A stretch of DNA of 40,521 bases from CAWBNS01 sp964445105 (GCA_964445105.1 CAYUJS010000014.1:1-40521); one strand, 5' to 3'; counted from the first letter of the stretch, positions 25,286-34,808 are shown. The notes: generated from the letters alone by a model not told the origin. Translations and numbers: made by a program.

Positions 25286-26789
25286 GGCGCGACCTCCGGA
25301 AAAAGCGGACGCTGTAGTGGTCGATCAATGGAGCAAAGACGTTGCCCATCAAGATAGCTAACATTACGCCTTCTGGAAAAGCCGGATTAATAGCGCGTAT
25401 AGTGATGGCCACCAGCCCGATCAACAGGCCGTAGATCCACTTTCCGAGATCGGTAGCCGGCGAAGAGACTGGGTCTGTCGCCATAAACACCAGGCCAAAG
25501 GCCAGACCTCCGATGAGTAGGTGTTTGTAGGCGGGAAATCCCAAGGCAGCGGCGTTCCAGGCTCCGCTGTCCGGCCCTGCAAAGTGGCCGATTAGCTGGA
25601 AAAAAGCGGCTGTAAGTAACGCGCCCAGACCTACAGCGAGCATGGTGCGCCAAGAGCCTACGCCAGTATAAATGAGAAAGGCTGCGCCTAGCAAACAGGC
25701 CAGCACGGAAGTTTCGCCCATGCTGCCGAGCATATTGCCAAAGAAAAAGGTGCCGTCGTTATACTGGCCCAAGCCATACTGTAGATTGGCAAAGCCGTAA
25801 GCATCTTCGTAGGCACCTGGCGAAAGCCCAAGGCCTCCGCCGGCCAGAGGCGAGGTGACGAAATCCCTCAGTTGATCAGCGGACAAATTACCTAGGACAG
25901 CGTCTTGGCTGCTAGACCATTGATGAAACTGCTTTTCAATGGTCTCGATAGAGCCTACGTTTGTGCCGACCGCGTTGGTGGCGATGCCGTCGACATGGAT
26001 ACGCTTGATCTCCGGGCTGACATTATAGAGGGCTAAGGGGGTCGCTTGTGTGTAGGCGTCGATAGAGGATAAATGGGCGTCGGCATTCATTTTTACTAAG
26101 CTATCGCGCACGACTTTAGCGTCGGTCCCAGCCCACACGTAGCCCGACATACGACCAGGAAAGCCAAAGAACAGGAAAGCGCGGCAGACAAGAGCGGGGT
26201 TCATGATATTCATCCCCGTGCCACCAAATAGCTCTTTACCGCAGACAACGCCCACACTGACGCCTACAGCTACCATCCAGTAGGGGATGGTAGGCGGTAG
26301 GATCAGTGGATAGAGCAGACCGGTGACCAGGAAACCTTCTGCGATTTCATGTTTGCGTACGATGGCAAACAGCGCTTCCCATAGTCCGCCCACCACGTAG
26401 GAAATCAGTACGACAGGCAGAAAAGCCCCTAAACCTAACTTGAGGATGCTCACCCAGCGCATATCCTCACTGACAAAAGCCGAGTAGGCGGCCCAGGATT
26501 GCGAGGCGGTGAGGTATTTATTCATCAGCTGGAAATCGCCGCTGGCATAAACGAGTGCTTGCAGGCCGGAATTCCAAATGGCCATGAATACCGCGGGGAG
26601 CAAGGAGATTACGACGATCATCATCCAACGTTTTAGATCGATGCTATCGCGGATGTGCGGGCCCTGCTTGGTCACATTAGGCGGCTCGTATAAAAAGGTA
26701 TCTACGGCACTGACTAAAGGGCGTATCAGGTGTAAGGACTTGCCCTCCTCCGTCATGGCCAGTTGGTGATCGAGAAACTTTCGTAGCAT
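25272..26789 (-). CDS. nqrB: Na+-translocating NADH:quinone reductase subunit B
   Basis: NqrB is the large membrane subunit holding covalent FMN and riboflavin and lining the sodium path. From ATG 26789 the protein has 505 residues and about ten membrane segments. The start MLRKFLDHQLAM matches the usual N-terminus; 21 further upstream codons are open but fall in the leader hairpin. The flavinylation motif is DAYTQATPLA. NIMNPALVCRAFLFFGFPG is also typical. A hydrophilic insert of about 80 residues follows the motif (EKQFHQWSSSQDAVLGNL), seemingly a lineage feature shared with chlamydial NqrB proteins. nqrA and nqrF are absent here, as in chlamydiae, which encode them elsewhere. Confidence 0.97.
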   Translation of the reverse strand: MLRKFLDHQLAMTEEGKSLHLIRPLVSAVDTFLYEPPNVTKQGPHIRDSIDLKRWMMIVVISLLPAVFMAIWNSGLQALVYASGDFQLMNKYLTASQSWAAYSAFVSEDMRWVSILKLGLGAFLPVVLISYVVGGLWEALFAIVRKHEIAEGFLVTGLLYPLILPPTIPYWMVAVGVSVGVVCGKELFGGTGMNIMNPALVCRAFLFFGFPGRMSGYVWAGTDAKVVRDSLVKMNADAHLSSIDAYTQATPLALYNVSPEIKRIHVDGIATNAVGTNVGSIETIEKQFHQWSSSQDAVLGNLSADQLRDFVTSPLAGGGLGLSPGAYEDAYGFANLQYGLGQYNDGTFFFGNMLGSMGETSVLACLLGAAFLIYTGVGSWRTMLAVGLGALLTAAFFQLIGHFAGPDSGAWNAAALGFPAYKHLLIGGLAFGLVFMATDPVSSPATDLGKWIYGLLIGLVAITIRAINPAFPEGVMLAILMGNVFAPLIDHYSVRFFRRSRRAVL

Positions 26790-26817
26790 GGATCTTCTTT
26801 GGCTCCCCTGTGGAAGA

Positions 26818-26864
26818 TAAAAACGGCAATGGATCACCAGGACAAGGTGCAACTGCCGTTTTTA
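26818..26864 (-). promoter_or_regulatory. leader hairpin (attenuator-like) upstream of nqrB
   Basis: A perfect 11-bp inverted repeat (26818-26828 and 26854-26864, arms TGCCGTTTTTA and complement) encloses a 25-base loop containing a smaller CACC/GGTG stem. It lies in the transcript leader between the predicted promoter and the nqrB start. The distal arm ends in five T on the minus strand, as in an intrinsic terminator, so it may attenuate or stabilise the nqr messenger. Confidence 0.5.
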
Positions 26865-26877
26865 GATTGAATGACCG

Positions 26878-26905
26878 ATTTTACCCGATCAAACGGAAAA
26901 ATCAA
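26878..26905 (-). promoter_or_regulatory. sigma-70-type promoter of nqrBCDE
   Basis: On the minus strand TTGATT (26905-26900) and TAAAAT (26883-26878) are separated by 16 bases, with an AT-rich tract upstream (26906-26935). Transcription would start near 26871, about 80 bases before the nqrB ATG. Confidence 0.6.
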
Positions 26906-26952
26906 GCACGTTTTTAAAAAGAATTTATTTTTAAAGGACAGTTACGGATAGC

Positions 26953-27222
26953 AACCTCCGCTAAAAGGAAAAAACCGGCTCAACGAGATCTGACAGCGGG
27001 TTTATTTCGCAGCGAACTCGCAGTCTAGCCTACAGATAAGGAGCAGAATGAGGCTGATGGCTTTTTTTCAGCATTTGCCGCTAAAAAAAGGAAACAGACT
27101 GGCTCCGGGGCGGCCATCAGCCTCATCCTGCTTTTCACCCGTAGCTTCGGCTACGAATTCGTCGCAAACTGAGCCTACTGTCAGCCCTCACTCAGCCGGT
27201 TTCTTCTTTTAGCGGGAGCTGC
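26953..27222. repeat. 270-bp imperfect palindrome with the same termini as the 8.0-kb element
   Basis: The ends are inverted repeats: CCGCTAAAAGGAAAAAACCG near 26958 and its near-complement CCGGTTTCTTCTTTTAGCGG near 27196. Inside, ATGAGGCTGATGGC at 27049-27062 pairs perfectly with 27112-27125, and intermediate segments (CTGACAG near 26991 and its complement near 27178) also match, so the whole unit can fold on itself. Another copy of the terminal word, CCGCTAAAAAAAGGAAA, lies near the centre at 27078. A small hairpin with a TTCG loop (GTAGC-TTCG-GCTAC) is at 27141-27154. No open frame. It fills the space between bshB1 and nqrB. Confidence 0.8.
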
Positions 27223-27254
27223 AGGTTTTCTTTCTTTTGATCAGGTTGACTGGT

Positions 27255-27938
27255 CTAAAGATCTCTTGTGCCTACAGCTACGTTCATGATGTCATCTACT
27301 ACTATCGGGTTGCCCTTGACCAAGGGCTGCGCGTATCTTTTACCGATCAATACCCCAGCTGCCGAAGCGAGGCTGAGTACCCACTCCACAAAGGCGAACG
27401 TTTTCATTTGTGAGCGATGGCATTCCATCATGCGCGTCCATATGTCGATGTGGTCCGAAACATCGATCAAAAAATCAGGCTGTCCAAACAGCGGGTGCGG
27501 GTAGTGTAAGATGCCATCTGGCCGATGGATAGACTGCTCAGGCAAGACTTTAGCAAAGCGCGCATAGCGGCAGGCGTTACGCAGCATGGCGCCTAAAGCG
27601 ATGTGGTCAGGGTGCTGGCCCTCGCCCTTCCAGTAAGGGCCAATGACTAACTTGGGTTTGAAATGACGAATGACTGCCGCTAATTTCTCGCGGCTCTCAT
27701 AATTATCCTGCGTACCACAGTCGGGAAAATCTAGTAAAACGCGCTCTACACCAAGCACGGCTGCTGCGTCGAGAGCTTCTTGGCGGCGAATTTCTGGCGT
27801 CCCATTAGTCCCCCGCTCGCCTAGTGTGAGATCGACCATAGCAACCGAGTGCCCCTCAGCAATTGCCTTAGCGAGGATACCGCCACAGCCAAATTCGATG
27901 TCGTCGGGATGCGCCCCGAATGCTAAAATATCTACCAT
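27255..27938 (-). CDS. bshB1: PIG-L family deacetylase, probable bacillithiol biosynthesis deacetylase BshB1
   Basis: BshB enzymes remove the acetyl group from GlcNAc-malate, the second step of bacillithiol synthesis. The 227-residue protein has the zinc-binding AHPDD at residues 9-13, the BshB1-type segment LTLGERGTNGTPEIRRQEA and the second metal motif HPDH in KGEGQHPDHIALG. Length fits the BshB1 branch. It is the last gene of the symporter-AsmA-comF operon, starting nine bases after comF ends. The call is strengthened by bshA in the divergent transcript of the same locus. A general GlcNAc-type deacetylase for another pathway remains possible; bshC is not in the window. Confidence 0.85.
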   Translation of the reverse strand: MVDILAFGAHPDDIEFGCGGILAKAIAEGHSVAMVDLTLGERGTNGTPEIRRQEALDAAAVLGVERVLLDFPDCGTQDNYESREKLAAVIRHFKPKLVIGPYWKGEGQHPDHIALGAMLRNACRYARFAKVLPEQSIHRPDGILHYPHPLFGQPDFLIDVSDHIDIWTRMMECHRSQMKTFAFVEWVLSLASAAGVLIGKRYAQPLVKGNPIVVDDIMNVAVGTRDL

Positions 27939-27947
27939 AAGGCCAAT

Positions 27948-28652
27948 CTAACCCGGAGTCCGACATACCGTCAAGGCGTAGAGACTCGCGGGCCCACCTG
28001 TTAAAAGCGCTTCCGCGCAGGCATGTAAAGTAGACCCCGTCGTCGTCACATCGTCAATCAGCAGTGCTGTCCGTCCATACACTGCCTGATGGCAAAGCGC
28101 AAAGTGGGCGGCAGGTAGATTCTGGCGCTGTTCGATAGATAACCCAGCTTGGCTAAAAGCCCCCACTGTGCGTTTGAGGGCCTTGACTACTGGTCGCTTT
28201 AAAAATAGACCAAGTTCAGTGGCCAGCAGCTCGGCTTGATTATAGCCTCGCGCCATTTTTCGTAGTCGAGGCATCGGCACGGGCACCAGTAGGTCTGGCA
28301 TTGGCCAGTCTAGCCGCGTAAATTGCGCGGCTATAAAGGCGGCCGCAGGCTTAGCCAAATAGGGGCGATTGCGATATTTGAGCCCCCTAATCAGGCTAGC
28401 GGCCGGGCCTGTATAGTCGAATGCCGAGGCGATTCCATGCCACGGCACCGGCTTTCCAAAGCATTCTGCGCACGCATCGGTTGGTGACTGGCCGAAGCAG
28501 TGGCGGCAGCGCGACGTGGGATCCAATAGCTCCAGCAGCTCGCTGCATGTGTCACAGGCTAACCGACAGCTCTCGGCTAATGGCTGATCGCAATGGATGC
28601 ATGCGGGCTGATAGACGAGCCAGGCCAATGATTGCATTACCGCACGGAGCAT
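27948..28652 (-). CDS. comF: ComF-family phosphoribosyltransferase-like protein
   Basis: The 234-residue protein has an N-terminal zinc-ribbon-like set of cysteines (CIHC, CDTC, CRHC, CAEC), then a type I phosphoribosyltransferase fold ending in the PRPP-binding LLIDDVTTTGSTLHACAEAL. GYNQAELLA is also a ComF landmark. ComF proteins take part in natural DNA uptake or recombination in several bacteria, with uncertain biochemistry. The ATG at 28652 lies inside the end of the AsmA-like gene (16-base overlap), indicating translational coupling. An ATG five codons later is an alternative start. Confidence 0.92.
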   Translation of the reverse strand: MLRAVMQSLAWLVYQPACIHCDQPLAESCRLACDTCSELLELLDPTSRCRHCFGQSPTDACAECFGKPVPWHGIASAFDYTGPAASLIRGLKYRNRPYLAKPAAAFIAAQFTRLDWPMPDLLVPVPMPRLRKMARGYNQAELLATELGLFLKRPVVKALKRTVGAFSQAGLSIEQRQNLPAAHFALCHQAVYGRTALLIDDVTTTGSTLHACAEALLTGGPASLYALTVCRTPG

Positions 28653-31600
28653 ACGGGCTCTTTCAGCGTGCCGGCGATTTCCAAGGTCAGCTTATCCATC
28701 ATCTTCAGCAATATATGGCGTGGCTTAACCTGTACCGCTATATTTAAGGATCCATCCAAGCCTATGGTCGAGGGCGTGGCGCGCTCGGCCAGGTGAAATT
28801 TGACCATCTTTCCTTCGTTGAATACATCTTTGAGTCGAGTGAGGTGAATGGCCCCGTTGTGCACCTGAAAGTCTATGCTACCCATCGCCGGGTAGGCCAC
28901 GTCCGATCCGATAGAGATTCTACTGAACACCGTCGCTGGTTCCGTCGCCTGGTAGGTAAAATCTACCGAACCCTCCCCGTGCCAACCAAAACGGTCGCCT
29001 AAGGTGCCCTCTACCCCGCTCAGATGGAGTTGCGAAAAGTGTAGCGCTTTTTTAGTTTCTCGGCGCGCTTGCCCAGTACGCTGGATCTTATTTAATGTTA
29101 GGTTCGTCAGATCTAATTTCGGCACAGATAGCAGCCATCTGCCATCTTGCAGACGCATGGCTGACGCTTCTGGGATCAGCCCGCTACCCGCCTGATCAGA
29201 AAATCGTACCTGCTTCATGGCTATGTTAGAGGGCGAGGCTTTGACCGAGGCCTCTAGCAAATCCCACTGGTAGCCCATTGCTTGTGTGTTGTGGGCTGTC
29301 AGCGCGCCCTCTACGGAAAACCATTCAGCGGTATCGGTCGAAAATTTCCAGTCTCCGCTCACGCCGACGGTTGAGTTGACTTGCGCCTGCTGGAACCCTT
29401 TAGCTAGCTCATCGGGTAGCAAGCCGTGCAGATCATTGAGATTAGCTTGTACGCGCCCACTAAAATGCAATCCTTCCTCACCAATGCGCCCTTCTTTGGG
29501 GCGCAGGTCCACCGAAACTCCCCACAACGAGCCCTTAAGATCGGAAACGGACAGCGTACCCGCAGGGAGCCTTCTCCAGAGAAGTGTCAGTGGGGTGTAC
29601 TTGCGGTTTTTCCAGACAAAGGGCGATTCCTCTGAAAGCATCAAGCGTCCTTGATTCAGCCTGGGAGTTTCGCTCATCAGACAGATCCAAAGTGTGCGCT
29701 CAGCCCAGTCGATTTTTGAGGTAATGCCAAACTCGTAGGGGCTGTATTCGATCGACGTGTCTTTTAGCGAGTAGGACCGTCCGCCGATACGATAGCTGCC
29801 CTCTTGCAATTGGACAGTTGCGCTGGTTAAAGAGGAGGCGGAGGTGAATTTGAGCTCGCCTTCTAAAGCGGGCTCCCAACCACTTAACAGGGCCTGTACG
29901 GCGCTCCAATCGCGTGGCTGCCATTTATGTAGAATTCTAAAAAGCCACGGGATAGATTTGGTGGGCAGGTGGAAAAATAATCTGTCCGCTGCATATTCGC
30001 CGCTCAACGGATTGATCTTGAGTTCCGCCCAGCGTAGCTGAACCTGCTGATCAAGAATAGCGGTGTGACCATTTTTGAATGATAAACCCTTTTCAGAGAG
30101 CGACATCTTCAAACCTTCAATGTCTTTAAAGGCGATATTGTCAATACGCAAACCCTTGACAGCGGTATCTAGCTCAATGGCTGTATGCCAGGGCCGTAAA
30201 TTGGATAAAGGAGCTGTCACCACGATAGACCCAGCGCCTTTAAGATTGCCTTTGATAGATGTTCTGCGCGCCATGGCGCGCGTGACCTTCCAGTCGCGCA
30301 ACTTAGCCAGATTCAATTCAAATAAATTTACCTGACCAGAAAAGATACCCGTTGTAGGGGAATAATCGCCTTGCAACCCAGCTAGTAAAACACCCCCCAA
30401 ACGAGCGCCTAAAAAATTCACCCGCCACCTATTAGTCTCTTTTAACACATCCGCGGACAAGGCAAAATCACCTAGCCTAGCTTGCTCGATCGACCAAAAA
30501 TTGCCCTGTACTGTACCAACGAATGCTCCCTTGCTAAGATTTTTTCCATTCACCGCGAGCTGGTTAGCCTCGAAAGCATAGCGGAAAAGCCCTGAAGTGC
30601 GCTCGTAATCCACGCGGCCGTGAAGCTGACCGCTGACTGATTTAAGCCCGTCCATCTCTTTTAGCAAACGCAGCGGAATGGGGAACAACCCGGTATGGCC
30701 GACCCGTTTTATATCCCGCCACACGTGCGCCAGCGGGCAGGAGAACGCTAAATGAAAGTTATCTACCTGCGTTACATCGCGTAATGATAGCTCCAACACA
30801 GAGGGGTGGATCTGCCCCAAATGCGTCTTAGAGCGGTCAAAGTGAAATAGAAGCCCATCTTGTACTGCTTCAGTAGAGGCCACCACGCGGACAATGTCGC
30901 GCGCTTTGTCCCCTATCCATAGATCAAACTCGATGTCGCGCGCTTCCGGATGCATGCAACTGAGGTGATCGCCTGCCAACTGGTACTCTTCGATTGCCTC
31001 GCCGCTGCCGACAAGCACAGTGCCCAGGATCCGGTCGACGAAAAGCGCTTGCGTAGGATATTGGTAGGTAAAGCGCGCGCCGACATCTTGGATGGCCATC
31101 TCGCCCAGGCGCACGTTGACGCAGCCATCGAAAATTGTGCCACACAAGACGGCGGAGGCCTGCATGCCTTGCTGACCTATTCCTAAACGGACCCAGCTGC
31201 CGTCGTGGCCAAGCGAAATTTTGCCATCCAAAGGCAATTTGCCTAGGATGTTTTTTTTACCATTGGCATGACTTAACAAGCTGCGCACCTGCGCGATTGT
31301 CCCGTGTAAAGTCTCCAACGTGAGATCAATATGGCTTTCTAAGCCGGCGGTACCAGTCATTGAACCAGCAAAATAGAGGCCATCTACATAGCCCTCTAAA
31401 CGACGTCCCGAGAAATTTTTGCCTTGCAAGACCAGATTTGTCGTTAGGCCCGTCACTTCGAGGCCCGTTTGTCGATCGAGCCACCGTCCTCCGTAGATCG
31501 GTATGGTCGCCTGCAGCGAGGGCACGGCCCAATCTGCCACAAGATGCCCAGGCAGGTCAGCTACATGCCCGATTTCGTTAGGACCGTTTAGCGAGTCTGT

Positions 31601-33370
31601 CTCAAACTGAAAATGCGGATGCGAAAGCACAAATCCGCCCACAGAGAAATCTACCACCGCGGTTGTACCGGTGAAATGCGCCTGCAATTGCGTTCGTCCA
31701 GAAACAGGAAAAAAAGCCTTCATATACTGCTCTAGAGGTAATTGATCAACACAAGCGGTGCCGCGCAGCAGCGGGATAGGATCTCCTAGAGACCACGCAA
31801 GATCGAACTGGGCGCTTTCCTGCAAGGTGCCCGATTGATCGCGAGCCAGCGCGCTGCCTGTAAATGTCAGACAGTCCCTCGCAAGCGCCACCTCCGTATC
31901 TAGCTCCACGGCATGCAGAGAATCTATCTTCCAATAGCCCAAGAGCTGTCTAAGCGGGCCTGACCAGCGCAGGCGAGCAGGTTGATTGGCTGATTTTTTT
32001 GTGAGGCTCCACTCGGGTCCGTAAAAACTCCCTAAGCCTTTAGGCGACCACTCGCCCTGTATGTGCTGACTCCAAAGGGCGTTGTCAATAGTGATCGTTC
32101 CACCCTCTACTTTTAACAGGTCGGTCAAGCTGATGGTCGCTAGGCTCATCTCGATGCGCCCCCAGCGGTGGCGTAGCCCTAGATCGCGTGCCTGCAATTG
32201 CAGGCATTGGCCTGGAGGGCCTACCTTCAAATCAGCGCTGCCCGCTATTGGCGTCCAATCCGCTAGCCAGGGATGGTCTTTGACAAAGTATTCCTTGGCG
32301 ATGTTCAATTCGGTTGCTTGTAGTTGCGTGGCTGCGAAATGCCAATGAGCGTCTTTGTGCAGCAGCGCAAACTCACTGACTGGCCTTTCTGGCTGGTGTA
32401 TGCGCAAAGACACTTGCGCCCATTGCCCCAAAAACGCTGTGCGCTGCCCCTTAGCAGAGACATGAAAGATGCGCGCTACTCCTGAGGAAACCTCTTCCCC
32501 CTGGCCAGAAACTGTTAAATGCCCTTCAGAGCTCTCTTCAAGGTATAATTGGCAATCAGCACAGGCCCAAGCCACCCCGCCGGACGGATCGATAAGCTTC
32601 CCTGACGTCTCAGCTTTGATGATTAATCGCTCCCCACCAAGCGAAATGCTGGTCTCTGAGCCCTGCCATAGCCAGCCCGAATCCGCAAGCTGTAAAGCAG
32701 CCTCGTTGAGGACGAGCGATCCCGACTGCACGCGCCATCCATCAGCAGGGGTGTGGCTGATTGTTAACTGCCCATTGAGGCGGCCTGCAAGAGGCCGCAG
32801 CGCCAGCTGCGCTGGAAACCAATCATTCAACAGCGCGACATTGGCGTTTTTAAAATCCATGCGCATACGATCGCCATTCCGAACGACCTTCAGCACGCCA
32901 TCGCGCTCAGAGATAAGGCTTAGCTCGGACTTTATTGCGTCTCCCGAGCCGTTCACCAAAAATAAGCCGCTCCTTGGCTGCGGCGGGCCCTCAGCGCAGA
33001 TACTGTTGCTCCAATACAAATGGCCATCGACGATTGACCAGCTAAAAGGTAGCTTGAGCGGGCCGAGCTGTGCGCCTAATGCTGTGCTTACAAGGACAGG
33101 GTGAATGATGGCGATCTTAGACCCGTTGGCAGAAATACGCAGGGCATCGGCCTGCATAGCGTTTGGGCCGAGGACGGAAGGCTGCAGCAGTAAGAACCCT
33201 TGGCCTTCGGATACTAAACCCTCATGCAGCAGCGCGCCGCCCAGTAATTCACGCACCTGCCCCTCTACACGCCACAAAGCGATACGGGGGCGTATGCCGA
33301 CCCATGTCACGGCGCAAAAACAGACGAGCAACAGCGGCGCTAACCCATACAGCCAGCTGCGCCTACTCAT
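28637..33370 (-). CDS. giant AsmA/TamB-like envelope protein
   Basis: A 1577-residue protein with one N-terminal membrane segment (LAPLLLVCFCAVTWVGIRPR) and then a long beta-rich body with no further hydrophobic segment. The last 100 residues (AIHLTRLKDVFNEGKMVKFHL through LKMMDKLTLEIAGTLKEP) resemble the C-terminal module of AsmA-like proteins such as YhdP and TamB, which form periplasm-spanning grooves thought to move phospholipids to the outer membrane. The size and architecture fit such a bridge. ATG 33370 overlaps the stop of the upstream symporter by four bases, and its end overlaps comF. Identification rests on architecture and C-terminal pattern, so the family is likely but not certain. 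Confidence 0.65.
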   Translation of the reverse strand: MSRRSWLYGLAPLLLVCFCAVTWVGIRPRIALWRVEGQVRELLGGALLHEGLVSEGQGFLLLQPSVLGPNAMQADALRISANGSKIAIIHPVLVSTALGAQLGPLKLPFSWSIVDGHLYWSNSICAEGPPQPRSGLFLVNGSGDAIKSELSLISERDGVLKVVRNGDRMRMDFKNANVALLNDWFPAQLALRPLAGRLNGQLTISHTPADGWRVQSGSLVLNEAALQLADSGWLWQGSETSISLGGERLIIKAETSGKLIDPSGGVAWACADCQLYLEESSEGHLTVSGQGEEVSSGVARIFHVSAKGQRTAFLGQWAQVSLRIHQPERPVSEFALLHKDAHWHFAATQLQATELNIAKEYFVKDHPWLADWTPIAGSADLKVGPPGQCLQLQARDLGLRHRWGRIEMSLATISLTDLLKVEGGTITIDNALWSQHIQGEWSPKGLGSFYGPEWSLTKKSANQPARLRWSGPLRQLLGYWKIDSLHAVELDTEVALARDCLTFTGSALARDQSGTLQESAQFDLAWSLGDPIPLLRGTACVDQLPLEQYMKAFFPVSGRTQLQAHFTGTTAVVDFSVGGFVLSHPHFQFETDSLNGPNEIGHVADLPGHLVADWAVPSLQATIPIYGGRWLDRQTGLEVTGLTTNLVLQGKNFSGRRLEGYVDGLYFAGSMTGTAGLESHIDLTLETLHGTIAQVRSLLSHANGKKNILGKLPLDGKISLGHDGSWVRLGIGQQGMQASAVLCGTIFDGCVNVRLGEMAIQDVGARFTYQYPTQALFVDRILGTVLVGSGEAIEEYQLAGDHLSCMHPEARDIEFDLWIGDKARDIVRVVASTEAVQDGLLFHFDRSKTHLGQIHPSVLELSLRDVTQVDNFHLAFSCPLAHVWRDIKRVGHTGLFPIPLRLLKEMDGLKSVSGQLHGRVDYERTSGLFRYAFEANQLAVNGKNLSKGAFVGTVQGNFWSIEQARLGDFALSADVLKETNRWRVNFLGARLGGVLLAGLQGDYSPTTGIFSGQVNLFELNLAKLRDWKVTRAMARRTSIKGNLKGAGSIVVTAPLSNLRPWHTAIELDTAVKGLRIDNIAFKDIEGLKMSLSEKGLSFKNGHTAILDQQVQLRWAELKINPLSGEYAADRLFFHLPTKSIPWLFRILHKWQPRDWSAVQALLSGWEPALEGELKFTSASSLTSATVQLQEGSYRIGGRSYSLKDTSIEYSPYEFGITSKIDWAERTLWICLMSETPRLNQGRLMLSEESPFVWKNRKYTPLTLLWRRLPAGTLSVSDLKGSLWGVSVDLRPKEGRIGEEGLHFSGRVQANLNDLHGLLPDELAKGFQQAQVNSTVGVSGDWKFSTDTAEWFSVEGALTAHNTQAMGYQWDLLEASVKASPSNIAMKQVRFSDQAGSGLIPEASAMRLQDGRWLLSVPKLDLTNLTLNKIQRTGQARRETKKALHFSQLHLSGVEGTLGDRFGWHGEGSVDFTYQATEPATVFSRISIGSDVAYPAMGSIDFQVHNGAIHLTRLKDVFNEGKMVKFHLAERATPSTIGLDGSLNIAVQVKPRHILLKMMDKLTLEIAGTLKEPVCSVR

Positions 33371-34752
33371 CGGCTTCTCTTCAAAACGACTGCTAGGTAG
33401 CCAAGCGCAGACATGAGGGCACCGACGAGAGCTGCCGCATAGAGCAGCCCGTCTAGGTCATTTGTCCACTGTTTGTAGTGAAAAATAATGTACCCCGCCC
33501 AAGAGGAGAGGCCCATTACCAACGAGACCCAGCCGGCAATGCGCGGCGGCTTCTTCAGAAATAGCGCGCCAGAAACAGGTACAAACAGGGAAACGAACAG
33601 GAAGGCGCCAGAATGAATCATCAAAGCGTAGATATTTTGTGTAATCAAAGCCAGCAGGGTGGCGGTCAAACAGATGCCGAACCCGCATAATCTGGCGCGT
33701 AGCAAAAGCCGGCTTTTGCCTTTTTCTTGCAAACGGAAGAGGCCGTGGCAGACGATCGAGCTTCCTGCCAGCAAGTACCCATTGGCCGAGCTCATGGTGG
33801 CCGACAGCATGCACAGGATGAACAGCAGGAGCACAGTAGGGCTGACCGTGCGGCGCGCTAAAGCGAAAATAATGTCGTTGGAGTCGGCATCCGCAAAGAC
33901 GGTGCGAGCGTAGTAGCCGACCAGTACCACCGATAGACCAAGAGTTAAGTAGAGGATAGAGGATATCCAGAGGCTGCGTTTGGCCACTTTGACATTCTTA
34001 CAGGCAAAAATACGCTGCATTAAATCTTGCCCCATCAGCCCACCTAGGCCGGTCATGGTGACTTGGCCCACGTAAGTAAAGTAGCTGTGTACTTCGTGGC
34101 TGCGCGGAGCGAGCTGGCCTAAGCCGCTCCACATGGATTCCATGGCAGTTTTAAGATGTGCCGAGTCGGTAAAAAGAGGAGGCAAAAGCAGTGCGCCGAG
34201 CCCTAAGACAAGGAACGCCAGCTGGACGATGTCGATAATAACCACCGCCCACATACCCCCCAACATAGTGTAGCCCGCGGCAGCCAAGCCCGCTAGTACT
34301 ATGCTTACGTGGAGCGATTGATCAGTAAAGCTATGGATTAAATAACCGATGGCTACCAGCTGCGCGGCCACGGTACCAATATAGAAAGGTAGCGTGGCAA
34401 TTGAACAGAGACGCTCAAGCCTTGAGCCATAGGCTCTTTTGATTAACTCGTTGATAGTGACGAGATTAGCCCTGTAGAGGCGACTGGCGTAGAACAATGC
34501 ACAGACAAACAGAGCGAGCGCGGCTCCAAAAGGATCGGGGATAACGGCCTCGACTCCATCGGAGTAAACCGTGGCGGCCACGCCTAAAACAGAGGCAACT
34601 CCAAACCAGGTCGCTACAATGGTCGGTACGGCCCAACGCATGGATAAGGAGCGGCCAGCAAGATAATAATCATCAAGATGATTGACACGTCGACGGGAAA
34701 CGAGGCCCACCACGAGGAGGAGTATGAGATAGAAACATACAAAGATCAGCAT
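33367..34752 (-). CDS. sodium:solute symporter (SSS family), copy 1
   Basis: A 461-residue integral membrane protein with about 13 hydrophobic segments. The N-terminus HLDDYYLAGRSLSMRWAVPT is the SSS hallmark, followed by ATWFGVASVLGVAATVY and GGMWAVVIIDIVQLAFLVLG. These carriers use the sodium gradient to import small solutes; the substrate cannot be read from sequence. It is clearly a paralogue of the product of 38246-39673, with matching segments along the whole length. First gene of a minus-strand operon; its stop overlaps the AsmA-like start (ATGA). A good promoter lies about 60 bases upstream. Confidence 0.93.
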   Translation of the reverse strand: MLIFVCFYLILLLVVGLVSRRRVNHLDDYYLAGRSLSMRWAVPTIVATWFGVASVLGVAATVYSDGVEAVIPDPFGAALALFVCALFYASRLYRANLVTINELIKRAYGSRLERLCSIATLPFYIGTVAAQLVAIGYLIHSFTDQSLHVSIVLAGLAAAGYTMLGGMWAVVIIDIVQLAFLVLGLGALLLPPLFTDSAHLKTAMESMWSGLGQLAPRSHEVHSYFTYVGQVTMTGLGGLMGQDLMQRIFACKNVKVAKRSLWISSILYLTLGLSVVLVGYYARTVFADADSNDIIFALARRTVSPTVLLLFILCMLSATMSSANGYLLAGSSIVCHGLFRLQEKGKSRLLLRARLCGFGICLTATLLALITQNIYALMIHSGAFLFVSLFVPVSGALFLKKPPRIAGWVSLVMGLSSWAGYIIFHYKQWTNDLDGLLYAAALVGALMSALGYLAVVLKRSR

Positions 34753-34808
34753 CTCGGCGATGCCCGCCCTCGCAATTATGGGTTTAATAGATCATTTACG
34801 GCGCGCTG

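Noticed and set aside
23040..26789. Loss of Na+-NQR function because nqrA and nqrF are missing
   Set aside because: Chlamydiae normally carry nqrA and nqrF elsewhere in the genome, so absence from this block is expected.
26790..26852. Upstream start for nqrB adding 21 residues
   Set aside because: The extension overlaps the leader hairpin arm and does not look like the NqrB N-terminus; ATG 26789 gives the usual beginning.
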